From Thermoplasmatota archaeon (GTDB taxonomy: Archaea; Thermoplasmatota; E2; DHVEG-1): a DNA stretch of 25,950 bases. The stretch spans positions 1 to 25,950 of the forward strand of contig JAGXLH010000011.1 of the NCBI GenBank assembly GCA_018334795.1. Reading direction: 5' to 3'. Shown one piece after another: positions 6,347 through 14,489 of the stretch (positions are counted from its first letter, which is position 1; each line of letters starts with the position of its first letter). Position numbers and translations under genes: made by a program. The notes beneath the pieces are model-generated. The model was given only the letters and a program-made list of their open reading frames with translations, was not told the DNA's origin and did not search any database.

Positions 6347-7796
6347 ACTACTGCTTGCAATACTACTACCCATTATCCTTTCCGGTATTGCTTATGGTAT
6401 AGCAGAAATTCTTATGAAAATATTTAACATTCAACATCCAAAAAATACATTTTTTGTTTATTTGCTGGTTTTCATTATAGCATTTTCATTTATGCCATTA
6501 ACATACATGGCGGTTTCAGAACCTGCAGACCCCGAATCGATGACCTCATCAGTGAATCAAATAAGTGAAATGCAAAATTCAACAATTCAAAATATTTCCA
6601 CTGCATCAATTTCATCAAAAATAACGCCTGTTTCTGATAGTAATGGCAGCATCAAAGCTGGATCAATACCTTCCAAATATATCCTGGAAATCTCCTGGTA
6701 TGATTATATCGTAGATGAAAATCAAAACGAAGAAGAACAACAAACTACTGTTGAATCCCAACCAACTGAATCAACTAATTCACAAGTTGAACCTTCATTT
6801 ATTACTTCATTTCAACAAAATCTAGAAAAATTTCCACCAATCATTCTTTCATTTACCGTTCTTTTTCTTTTAGCAACAGTGTTTTTAACGTATCATTTGT
6901 TCATCGGAAAAAAACATTATTTAAAGAAAATAAATGCACACAAAAACAAGAATTCATACCTTCAAAAGATCGTTCAAACTCTTTCAAAAGAAATCAACAT
7001 AACAGTCCCAACACTTTACAGTTACCATGGAAGTCCAAATGCTTTCGTTCTAGGTCATCCGGCAACTCTTGTTATCTCAGACAGATTAACTGAAGTACTC
7101 ACTGAAAATGAACTTAAAACTACAATCCGTCATGAGCTCACCCATATCAAACACCATGACATATTGCTTAAAGCATTTATTCAAGCTGGAAGAATCCTTT
7201 GTTTTTACAATCCGTTTGTTCATCTTGCTGCAAAAAAAATATTTAACAAACGGGAATTGATGGCGGATTCTAGTTATAATACCAGCCATGGTGACAAAGT
7301 TTCCTTCATGGAAGCACTCATCAAAATCGCTGAATACACTCAATCCCTTTCACAACATGAAAACAAACCAACTCCTGCGATTTCAGTTTCACTTCTCAAA
7401 CTTAGTTCATATAATCCAACGTTGACCGAAAGATTCATAGGTTTGTTCAAGCAATGCCAAAAGAAAACAATTCTTACCATTCTTGTAAGCCTGGTCATTC
7501 TTTTTGCGAATGGATCCGCAATTCTTTTCACTCATTCATTTTTTACCTCTTCATTTGAACCGGAAGATACTGGATCAGATGAGATTGTATCTGTTGAAGA
7601 GCAATACTTAGTGGAAGATGTAACCTATGCCACCTTTTACAAAGACAATCAGCAATATGAAGGTAAAATGGTTCATAAAACATTATACAATGTGATTAGT
7701 CTTACCACCTTTTCAAATAATAGTAATATTCAGGAAATAATCAATTACCTCATCCTAAAATATTATCAGAACCAACAATCAGTTTCAGCTTTCTAA
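6339..7796 (+). CDS. BlaR1-like M56 membrane metallopeptidase without penicillin-binding sensor
   Basis: This 485-residue membrane protein has four predicted transmembrane segments at about residues 3-29, 38-58, 165-190 and 376-398, the BlaR1 topology. A 105-residue Ser/Gln/Asn/Glu-rich loop lies outside between segments 2 and 3. The cytosolic loop between segments 3 and 4 carries the gluzincin site HELTH (His265, Glu266, His269) with the third ligand Glu306 in KRELMAD. After the last membrane segment there is only an extracytoplasmic tail of about 87 residues instead of the roughly 250-residue penicillin-binding domain of BlaR1/MecR1, and no SxxK active site is seen in it. By analogy, activation would lead to cleavage of the BlaI-type repressor encoded just upstream. 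The stimulus is unknown. Confidence 0.83.
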   Translation: MNELLLAILLPIILSGIAYGIAEILMKIFNIQHPKNTFFVYLLVFIIAFSFMPLTYMAVSEPADPESMTSSVNQISEMQNSTIQNISTASISSKITPVSDSNGSIKAGSIPSKYILEISWYDYIVDENQNEEEQQTTVESQPTESTNSQVEPSFITSFQQNLEKFPPIILSFTVLFLLATVFLTYHLFIGKKHYLKKINAHKNKNSYLQKIVQTLSKEINITVPTLYSYHGSPNAFVLGHPATLVISDRLTEVLTENELKTTIRHELTHIKHHDILLKAFIQAGRILCFYNPFVHLAAKKIFNKRELMADSSYNTSHGDKVSFMEALIKIAEYTQSLSQHENKPTPAISVSLLKLSSYNPTLTERFIGLFKQCQKKTILTILVSLVILFANGSAILFTHSFFTSSFEPEDTGSDEIVSVEEQYLVEDVTYATFYKDNQQYEGKMVHKTLYNVISLTTFSNNSNIQEIINYLILKYYQNQQSVSAF

Positions 7797-7799
7797 TGT

Positions 7800-7857
7800 C
7801 TTCTTTTTAGCAATTATTTTCTAAGTTTTTAGAAGAATTTATAGATTAATTTTTTTG
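7800..7857. terminator. T-rich hairpin region between convergent genes
   Basis: TTCTAA (7819-7824) pairs with TTAGAA (7829-7834), and TTAGCAA (7807-7813) pairs with TTGCTAA (7855-7861) around it. Plus-strand T-runs lie at 7804-7808 and near 7850-7856. This is a likely terminator for the M56 gene. The minus-strand gene has its own T-rich stretch between about 7908 and 7935. Confidence 0.45.
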
Positions 7858-7958
7858 CTAATCTGAACAAAACCATATGAAAACTAGAAAAATTATTTAT
7901 GAATAATTGAACAAAAAAGAAATATAAAAAAGAGAAAGAGCTGATAACCGTGTTTTCT

Positions 7959-9533
7959 CTAAAACCATGGCCAAAGAGTAGACCATTCATCATTGACAAG
8001 GATTTTGATTACCAGTGAAAAGAAATCAAGCTCTCCCGATCGATTTATGTTGAATTCAGATAACGGCCATACCGTCCATTCCAGATGAAAATCCTCAGCA
8101 GCAAGCGTTTCACCAATAATACTTAATCCATTCTCCGGGCCTTTGATAAACAAATCAACAGTTGATAATGGATCTTGATTGGTATCCAACGTTAAAAAAC
8201 CAGAAACATTTGATTTCCATGCGCAATATATGTATTCTGCTGTTGGTTCTGCATCTAGGTGAGCTTCCCAGTCCTCAAAAAGAATATCCAATTCAAGATG
8301 TAAGGATGGATCTTTTTGTATTTCAAAATTACCTGGATTTGTTAAATTCCAATACTTAGTCATATCCACAGTGGATAATCTTTTTATTGAAAAATTAATA
8401 GTCGGGTTTTCAAGTGAATTTAACAAATAAATTGAAGTGTCTTCTGAATCAATATTAATATGGTAAAAACCATTTTCTCTTGAAGGAATCCATTCAGCTG
8501 AAAGCGATTTTGGCATATTTTTTATTAATGCATATTTACATTTCCCTAATTCCTCTTTTTCAATCAGAACATCCACATAATACATGCTGGAGCTTTCATA
8601 TTCAATACTTCCTCCCTCTGAAGAAAAAGGGGTAAGCGCAAGGGCAAAGGAAATTTCTTCAGGTAATGAATCAATCGTTAGTTTTGTTGTTTTGGAACTA
8701 TCCTCGGTAGTTTTAGTCATTTCCGCAGTAAGAATGGTTTCATACGGCGTGTCTCGAGTAAGTATATATTCCCATTTGTCTGGTTCCTTAGTTGATCGTA
8801 GTGTTATTTGTGTGTCACTTGCTGGTAGAAAACCAAAAGCATATGATCGTTTTACATTGTCGTCATCAAATCCACCAAATAACGTAATTTGTTTCCCCTC
8901 TTGATTTTCATCATATGATGGAGAAATATAAAATGACATGCCCGTTGTACCATCAATTGGTTCAATGAATGCAGTTGTTGATAATTGAATTCTTTTTGGG
9001 ATCTCATTAGACGATTGTTTTGGTGATTCATATCCAACAGAAATTAGATTATCAGCAATGGTTGCTGATAAAGAAAATGCACTATCCTTAATTTCTTCAC
9101 CAATTCGTTCAACACTTACAGAAAAAACAGCTCCAAATGTGAATTCAGGACTCGGCAAAAAATATGGTAAAATAAGGTACTGAACCCGTATATCTTTACC
9201 GTTTATTCCCGTATTCTCATTATTGTCTACATCTATTTCGTTTGATAAAGCAAAGGTTATCTCAGATTTTTTTTCAACATCATCACATGTAGTGGTAACG
9301 GTACTAGTAAAAAAATTCATCTGCAGATTGCGACTATCTTTTCGACCAAAAAATATGTTTTTTATCACTGATTCCATGTTAATACTTTGTTGATGTTCTT
9401 CTGAAACGATATTTCCTTCCGCATTCTTTATTTCATCTTGACGTAACTGTGCTAACGAAATAGAAGAAGCTGATGAAAATATCATTAAAAAAGTTACAAA
9501 CACAGCCCCCAAAAAAAGCATTTTTCTTATCAT
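7959..9533 (-). CDS. Secreted protein of unknown function
   Basis: This 524-residue protein starts with a clear signal peptide (hydrophobic residues about 5-27, ending near SLAQ). The rest is predominantly predicted beta-rich, with Asp/Asn/Gly turns and frequent amphipathic strands. A turn-rich acidic segment DVDNNENTGINGKD around residues 101-114 resembles calcium-coordinating loops seen in archaeal surface proteins. No catalytic motif, C-terminal anchor or sorting signal is visible, so it is probably released or held by other means. The start is supported by GGGGTGAT about 9 nt upstream. TATA-like A+T-rich sequence lies on the minus strand at 9550-9585. It is convergent with the BlaI/M56 operon. 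I do not recognise a family. Confidence 0.7.
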   Translation of the reverse strand: MIRKMLFLGAVFVTFLMIFSSASSISLAQLRQDEIKNAEGNIVSEEHQQSINMESVIKNIFFGRKDSRNLQMNFFTSTVTTTCDDVEKKSEITFALSNEIDVDNNENTGINGKDIRVQYLILPYFLPSPEFTFGAVFSVSVERIGEEIKDSAFSLSATIADNLISVGYESPKQSSNEIPKRIQLSTTAFIEPIDGTTGMSFYISPSYDENQEGKQITLFGGFDDDNVKRSYAFGFLPASDTQITLRSTKEPDKWEYILTRDTPYETILTAEMTKTTEDSSKTTKLTIDSLPEEISFALALTPFSSEGGSIEYESSSMYYVDVLIEKEELGKCKYALIKNMPKSLSAEWIPSRENGFYHINIDSEDTSIYLLNSLENPTINFSIKRLSTVDMTKYWNLTNPGNFEIQKDPSLHLELDILFEDWEAHLDAEPTAEYIYCAWKSNVSGFLTLDTNQDPLSTVDLFIKGPENGLSIIGETLAAEDFHLEWTVWPLSEFNINRSGELDFFSLVIKILVNDEWSTLWPWF

Positions 9534-9845
9534 TTTTCTTAAATCACCCCTTTAATTATATATTTGTTATTAATATTTAATATACTTTTGTATGTTTTTA
9601 TTACTTACGACTAAAATTAATGCTCATAAACATATCAAATCATTTATACTTTTGAAGGAATTTTTAAAATTATTGAATTACGTACGATGAAAGTTGATAA
9701 CATGTATTTTTTGCCATGTACAAAAAATATATTTCTCCCGATATTCTTAAGTAGCATGATAGGATACCATCCACCCATTTAGGAGTTAATAAAGGATATC
9801 CTAAAAAATAGATAAAAAAATGGTAAGAAATGGAGGCTCAATGAA
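9534..9845. other. Divergent promoter region between secreted protein and pycB
   Basis: This 312-bp region holds no gene. The left part (9550-9600) is A+T-rich and probably holds the leftward promoter. A plus-strand TATA-like sequence (AAAAAATATATTT, about 9723-9735) would start transcription near 9758 and give pycB a leader of about 88 nt. In that leader TAGGATA (9760-9766) can pair with TATCCTA (9797-9803), and AGGATATCCT (9793-9802) is itself a perfect palindrome. GGAGG at 9832-9836 is the pycB ribosome binding site. Confidence 0.5.
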
Positions 9846-11657
9846 ATGGTCCAAATTCATGAATTAATATTAAGAGATGCTCACCAATCAATGCTTGCAA
9901 CTCGTTTGCGAACGGAAGATATGCTTCCCATCGCAGAAAAACTCGATGAAATCGGTTACTTTTCAATGGAAGTATGGGGTGGTGCAACCTTTGATGTGCC
10001 AATTCGCTATCTCAATCAAGATCCATGGGAACGAATTCGGGAACTAAAAAAAGCAATGCCAAATACACCTATGCAAATGTTAGAACGAGCAATGAATATC
10101 GTTGCTTATTGGAATTTTCCTGATGATATCGTTAAAAAATTTATGTATCTTGCAAAGAAAAACGGTGTTGACTATTTCCGAATTTTTGATGCATTAAATG
10201 ATTTACGAAACATGAAAGTCCCAATGAAAGCTGCTAAGGAAGAAGGCGGCCATGTTCAAGCATGTTTAAGTTATACGATTTCACCAGTTCACACTGTTGA
10301 TTATTATGTTAAAAACTTTAGTCAATTAGAAAAAATGGGTGCCGACTCCCTTTGTATCAAAGATATGGCTGGAATGATTTCACCAAAACGAGCCTATAAT
10401 ATTATCAAAGGAGTCAAAGATGCGGGTGTTAAAATCCCAATTGATTTACATTCTCACTGCACCAGTGGTATGACGGGTATGGCCTATCAATCTGCTGTTG
10501 AAGCAGGAGTTGACGTACTAGACACTGCTATCTCACCAATTTCTGGTGGAACTGCTGCACCTCCAACAGAAAGCATTGTTGCAGCACTTCAAGGCACTAA
10601 GTGGGATACTGGTTATGATTTAGAAAAACTCATTGAGATACGAAAATATTTCCTAAAAATCTGGGATAAATATCGACATCTTCACCGATTCAATGCTTTA
10701 AAAGTAGATCCAAGTGTTACCCTTCATCAAATCCCTGGAGGTATGCTTTCAAACCTTATTTTCCAACTAGAAGAACAAGGAGCACATGGCAAATATCAAG
10801 AAATTCTTGATGAAACTGCTCGCGTGCGAAAAGAACTCGGTTATCCACCACTGGTCACCCCAACTAGTCAAGTTGTTGGTGTGCAAGCAGTGATGAACGT
10901 TCTTCACGGTCGATACAAAGTCATTCCAAAAGAAACCAAGGATTATTGTAAAGGAATGTATGGTCGTCCACCAGCAGAAATCGATAAAAAAATAATGAAA
11001 AAAGTGCTTGGGAGCAACTGGAAAGATCAAGTTATTGATTGCAGACCAGCTGATCTTTTAGAACCAATGTGGGAAAAACGCAAATCAGAATTAAAATCAC
11101 ATGATGATGTTAAAATCACTGATGAAAACGTGATGACCTATGCGATTTATCCACAAGTCGGCTTAAAATTCTTACAAGGAAAAGCACAAGCTGAATTTAC
11201 TTCTGATGAATTACCGTTGCCGATGGATCATAAACTTACTCGTGGTATGGTTAAACAATCTTTCCCCGAAGCTGATGACATGTATCTTGAAACTGAACCG
11301 CCAGAAAAACGAAGTGGTCCAGCCCAAATTCCAACAGATTTTGAAGTTGAAGTTGACGGAGAACCATACGAGGTTAAAGTTACCCCTCAAGGAGGATTTT
11401 TGGTTGCTGGCGCTGGCGATGAAGCAGATCCCCCAAAAGATGTTGAAGGTGGTATTAAATCCAACATGCAAGGAACAATTCTTAAAGTAAAAGTAAACAA
11501 GGGAGATAAGGTCAAAAAAGGAGATGTACTAGCAACCATTGAAGCAATGAAAATGGAACAGGAAATCAACTGTGAAGTTGATGGTGAAGTCAAAGATGTC
11601 TTTGTTGGCGAAGGCGATGCAGTAAAAAGCGGCGATTTACTCATGCAAATCCTGTAA
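9846..11657 (+). CDS. pycB: Pyruvate carboxylase subunit B (carboxyltransferase plus biotin carrier)
   Basis: This 603-residue protein carries a carboxyltransferase domain and a C-terminal biotinyl domain. The pyruvate/metal site is visible as LRDAHQS (Asp11, Gln14), the carbamylated-lysine motif IKDMAG (Lys172) and the metal ligands HSH (His202, His204). The biotin attachment motif is EAMKME with Lys569. It transfers the carboxyl group from carboxybiotin to pyruvate, making oxaloacetate. pycA follows 39 nt downstream, so this is the archaeal two-subunit enzyme. No oxaloacetate decarboxylase beta or gamma membrane subunit is present, which argues against a sodium-pumping decarboxylase. One oddity: the segment that reads LLRGxN in most relatives is LERAMN here (80-84), although the pyruvate-binding Arg81 is kept. 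The start is chosen from GGAGG 9 nt upstream. Confidence 0.92.
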   Translation: MVQIHELILRDAHQSMLATRLRTEDMLPIAEKLDEIGYFSMEVWGGATFDVPIRYLNQDPWERIRELKKAMPNTPMQMLERAMNIVAYWNFPDDIVKKFMYLAKKNGVDYFRIFDALNDLRNMKVPMKAAKEEGGHVQACLSYTISPVHTVDYYVKNFSQLEKMGADSLCIKDMAGMISPKRAYNIIKGVKDAGVKIPIDLHSHCTSGMTGMAYQSAVEAGVDVLDTAISPISGGTAAPPTESIVAALQGTKWDTGYDLEKLIEIRKYFLKIWDKYRHLHRFNALKVDPSVTLHQIPGGMLSNLIFQLEEQGAHGKYQEILDETARVRKELGYPPLVTPTSQVVGVQAVMNVLHGRYKVIPKETKDYCKGMYGRPPAEIDKKIMKKVLGSNWKDQVIDCRPADLLEPMWEKRKSELKSHDDVKITDENVMTYAIYPQVGLKFLQGKAQAEFTSDELPLPMDHKLTRGMVKQSFPEADDMYLETEPPEKRSGPAQIPTDFEVEVDGEPYEVKVTPQGGFLVAGAGDEADPPKDVEGGIKSNMQGTILKVKVNKGDKVKKGDVLATIEAMKMEQEINCEVDGEVKDVFVGEGDAVKSGDLLMQIL

Positions 11658-11696
11658 CCTTTGTGAATAGATGATTGTTTAGGATGTGAAAATGAA

Positions 11697-13169
11697 ATGT
11701 TAAAAAAAGTTCTTATCGCAAATCGAGGTGAAATCGCTCTTCGAATCATGCGGGCCTGCAAAGAACTTGGTATTGGAACTATTGCAGTGTACTCGGATGC
11801 AGATCAAAAAGCATTATTTGTTCGATATGCTGATGAAAAATACAATATCGGACCAGGTCCAGCGAGTCAAAGTTATTTGAATAAAGATAAAATCATTGAG
11901 GTAGCTAAAGATTCTGGTGCTGATGGAATTCACCCGGGATATGGGTTTATGGCTGAGGATGCAACATTTGCAGAATTATGTGATAAAAATGATATTGAAT
12001 TTATTGGTCCTCCTGTTTCTGCAATGAAATTAATGGGGTCAAAAATTGATTCTAAAAAATCAATGATGAAAGCAGGAGTCCATGTTGTTCCTGGTGTCAC
12101 TGAAGCAATTAAAGATCATGAAAAAGCAAAAGATGTTGCCCATGAAATAGGGTATCCCGTCATGCTTAAAGCGTCAGCTGGTGGTGGCGGTATCGGCATT
12201 CAAAAAGTTGACAATGAGAAACAAATGGAAAAAGCACTTGCTAGTGTCAAGCAACTTGCAAAGAACAGTTTTGGTAATGATGCCGTGTTCATTGAGAAAT
12301 TCATTGGTGATCCTCGACACATCGAATATCAAGTGATTGGGGATAAAGATGGAAACATCATTCATTTATATGAACGTGAATGTAGTGTGCAACGGCGTCA
12401 TCAAAAACTGATCGAGGAAACACCGTCTTGTGCCTTAACCCCTGAGCTTCGTGAGGAGATGGGGAAACAAGCAGTGCTTGCTGCTGAAACCGCAGATTAT
12501 TATAATGCAGGGACTTGTGAGTTCATGTTCAAGGATGGAAAATATTACTTCCTTGAAATGAATGCTCGATTACAAGTGGAACATCCAATCACTGAAGCAA
12601 CAACTGGAGTAGATTTAGCTCGTGAACAACTTCGAGTAGCATCAGGTCTTCCACTTGAAAATACCCAAGATGACATTCATCCACGTGGTCATGCTATTGA
12701 ATGCCGGATTAATGCTGAGGATCCATTGAATAATTTTGCTCCAGCACCGGGAAAAATTACTCGGTATGCTGAACCAAGTGGTCCAGGAATCCGTATTGAT
12801 TCTGGTGTATATCGCGGTTTTGAAATCCCTCCATATTACGATTCAATGATTGCAAAACTGATTATTTGGGCTGAAGACCGAGACCGTGCTATTGCGAGAG
12901 TAAAAAGGGCACTATGGGAATTTCAAATCGGTGGCGTGCGTCATAATATTCCATTCCATCAAGTCGTGATGGATAACCAGCAATGGCGACAAGGAACGTA
13001 TGATACAAGTTTTATTCCACGGTATCAAATTCTTGATCAAGTCATTGAGCATGTGAAAACGTTGAAATCTCAATCCTCGGGTCCAAAGGTTGCTGCAGCA
13101 ATGGCCGCAGTTCAAGCGGTTAATGTGGCGATGACCAGTCAAAATCAACCGCAGATACCAACACCATAA
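11697..13169 (+). CDS. pycA: Pyruvate carboxylase subunit A (biotin carboxylase)
   Basis: This 490-residue ATP-grasp biotin carboxylase carboxylates biotin on PycB using ATP and bicarbonate. In order are the N-terminal pre-ATP-grasp domain (KKVLIANRGEIALRI, HPGYGFMAE), the glycine-rich ATP loop (KASAGGGGIGI), the catalytic segments ERECSVQRRHQK and FLEMNARLQVEHP, and the C-terminal domain with IDSGVYRG and YYDSMIAKLI. The glycine loop has Ile where bacterial enzymes usually have Arg. An Ala-rich tail (about 465-490, AAAMAAVQAVNVAM) extends past the catalytic core and may contact the B subunit. The start has GGATG upstream. The gene forms an operon with pycB and ends at a strong hairpin terminator. 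Confidence 0.93.
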   Translation: MLKKVLIANRGEIALRIMRACKELGIGTIAVYSDADQKALFVRYADEKYNIGPGPASQSYLNKDKIIEVAKDSGADGIHPGYGFMAEDATFAELCDKNDIEFIGPPVSAMKLMGSKIDSKKSMMKAGVHVVPGVTEAIKDHEKAKDVAHEIGYPVMLKASAGGGGIGIQKVDNEKQMEKALASVKQLAKNSFGNDAVFIEKFIGDPRHIEYQVIGDKDGNIIHLYERECSVQRRHQKLIEETPSCALTPELREEMGKQAVLAAETADYYNAGTCEFMFKDGKYYFLEMNARLQVEHPITEATTGVDLAREQLRVASGLPLENTQDDIHPRGHAIECRINAEDPLNNFAPAPGKITRYAEPSGPGIRIDSGVYRGFEIPPYYDSMIAKLIIWAEDRDRAIARVKRALWEFQIGGVRHNIPFHQVVMDNQQWRQGTYDTSFIPRYQILDQVIEHVKTLKSQSSGPKVAAAMAAVQAVNVAMTSQNQPQIPTP

Positions 13170-13184
13170 AATTTCTAGAATTAT

Positions 13185-13225
13185 AGCCTGAATTATCCAG
13201 GCTCATCTTTTTATTATTTTTATAA
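13185..13225 (+). terminator. Terminator of the pycB-pycA operon
   Basis: AGCCTG (13185-13190), a 7-nt loop and CAGGCT (13198-13203) form a perfect stem followed by T-rich sequence with runs of five T's. Confidence 0.65.
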
Positions 13226-13319
13226 GATTATTTTAAATTGAATTATTTACTGAAGTAGAATCGACATGTTCAATGCAAGAATTAAATCAAAAAATTATAA
13301 ACTTCAGATTTGATTATAG

Positions 13320-13360
13320 AAAAATGAAAAAAGAATTGAAGAAAAATATTATTTTTCTTC
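13320..13360 (-). terminator. Terminator of the TBP operon
   Basis: GAAGAAAAAT (13338-13347) and ATTTTTCTTC (13351-13360) form a perfect 10-bp stem with a 3-nt loop directly after the TBP stop codon. Reading on the minus strand, T-rich sequence with a run of six T's follows. Confidence 0.65.
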
Positions 13361-13918
13361 TTATTTTCTGATAAGATCAAGTGCTGCAAGTTCATCAGCA
13401 AGCTTTTGTACAGCAACGGAAACATCTTCAGTTTTCCGAGCACCAGTACAAACGATTTTTCCCGATCCGAAAAGAAGCATAGCTACTTTAGGATCCTGAA
13501 TACGATACACAAGGCCTGGGAATTGTTCTGGTTCATATTCAACGTTTTCAAGGCCAAGGCCCATAGCTACTTCATTAAGATTTAATTCAGTTCCTAAATC
13601 GGAAATGGCGACAATATTTTGAATTACAATCTTTAATTCGTCATTTGAGTAAACTTCAATTCCAAGTTTGCGGAGTTTATCAGCGATGATATCCACTGTC
13701 TTTTTCACGTTTTCAACATTTTTTGCTCCAGTACAATTCGCTTTCCCACTTCTAAATAATAAGGTGGCTGTCTTTGGTTCATCTAATCTATAGACAAGAC
13801 CGGGGAATTGTTCTGGTTCATATTCAGCTTCTTCAAGAGATTGAGCAATAGCATCTAAATCAAGTTTTTCAGCAAACGATGTAGATGCCACGATATTTTC
13901 CACGATAACTTCTGGCAT
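13361..13918 (-). CDS. tbp: TATA-binding protein, canonical copy
   Basis: This 185-residue general transcription factor has two direct repeats (about residues 3-88 and 96-182). It binds the TATA box and recruits TFB and RNA polymerase. The four DNA-intercalating phenylalanines are present at Phe38 (EQFPG), Phe55 (LLFRSG), Phe133 (EQFPG) and Phe150 (LLFGSG). The contact motifs VENIVAS and IQNIVAI and the Cys-Thr-Gly strands are intact. A longer in-frame start at 13945 would overlap the upstream gene. AGGAGG sits 7 nt before the ATG at 13918, which I take as the start. It is the second gene of an operon led by a divergent TBP paralogue, 16 nt upstream. Confidence 0.95.
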   Translation of the reverse strand: MPEVIVENIVASTSFAEKLDLDAIAQSLEEAEYEPEQFPGLVYRLDEPKTATLLFRSGKANCTGAKNVENVKKTVDIIADKLRKLGIEVYSNDELKIVIQNIVAISDLGTELNLNEVAMGLGLENVEYEPEQFPGLVYRIQDPKVAMLLFGSGKIVCTGARKTEDVSVAVQKLADELAALDLIRK

Positions 13919-13934
13919 ATATTTTCCTCCTATT

Positions 13935-14489
13935 TTACTCTGCAATTTTACATCCTACTGATGTAAGTGTATCCTCCATGGTTTCGAAAGCAGTTTTGCT
14001 TTCCTCAAGTGAAATATTCCCTGAGCATACAATGTTACCTGAAGGGAAGAGTAACATTGAATACGATGGATCATGATATTCAAGCCAGGGACCAATTGAT
14101 GGATCATAGGTGCATTGATCAGCGGGCAACTTTTCCTGAATGCTTGCAAGCGGTAAGGAAACCTGTAATTTTTTTGAAATCACCACAGATTCAAATTGAT
14201 ACTCTGAACTCTTTGATGCATTTTTGATAATCTCTTTTTCTTTTAATGCCTCAATAGTTTCAGATAATGCTTGCTTAGCATCTGCTTCGGTTTTTGATCC
14301 AGTGCACATCATTTTTCCTTGGGTTGTAATGATTACAACTCGAGAAGGATTGTGATAATAAAATAACACTGCGGGTAGTTGTTCAGGTTCATAGGATGCA
14401 TCAGGACAGGTTATATCTATTTTTTTTAAATCTAGTGATTGCTCCAGTTGTGTAGATAGAACCAGGTTTTCGACGATAAGATCAGCCAT
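13935..14489 (-). CDS. Divergent TATA-binding protein paralogue with lost intercalating residues
   Basis: This 184-residue protein aligns end to end with the adjacent canonical TBP, including both repeats, YEPEQ at 33-37 and the CTG strand at 62-64. Three of the four intercalating phenylalanine positions are changed: Leu38, Thr55 and Gly133. Only Phe148 (LLFPSG) remains, and two residues are missing in the second repeat between the second pair. The first DNA-contact Asn (VENLV) is kept but the second is Ser (FESVV). It may bind DNA without the usual bend, prefer other sequences, or act through protein contacts. It is the first gene of the tandem operon, with a near-consensus TATA box placing transcription start within a few nt of the ATG. 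The frame is intact, so it is not an obvious pseudogene. Confidence 0.85.
   Translation of the reverse strand: MADLIVENLVLSTQLEQSLDLKKIDITCPDASYEPEQLPAVLFYYHNPSRVVIITTQGKMMCTGSKTEADAKQALSETIEALKEKEIIKNASKSSEYQFESVVISKKLQVSLPLASIQEKLPADQCTYDPSIGPWLEYHDPSYSMLLFPSGNIVCSGNISLEESKTAFETMEDTLTSVGCKIAE

Noticed and set aside
9820..9867. Small upstream frame overlapping the pycB start (ATG at 9820 or 9841)
   Set aside because: The ATG at 9841 is only 4 nt after GGAGG, and the frame is very short. It probably arises by chance beside the true start at 9846.
9846..11657. Sodium-pumping oxaloacetate decarboxylase alpha subunit
   Set aside because: No beta or gamma membrane subunit is nearby and the biotin carboxylase gene follows directly, which fits two-subunit pyruvate carboxylase.
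11387..11761. 124-codon antisense frame across the pycB-pycA junction
   Set aside because: It is a Ser/Thr/Pro-rich shadow of two well-identified genes.
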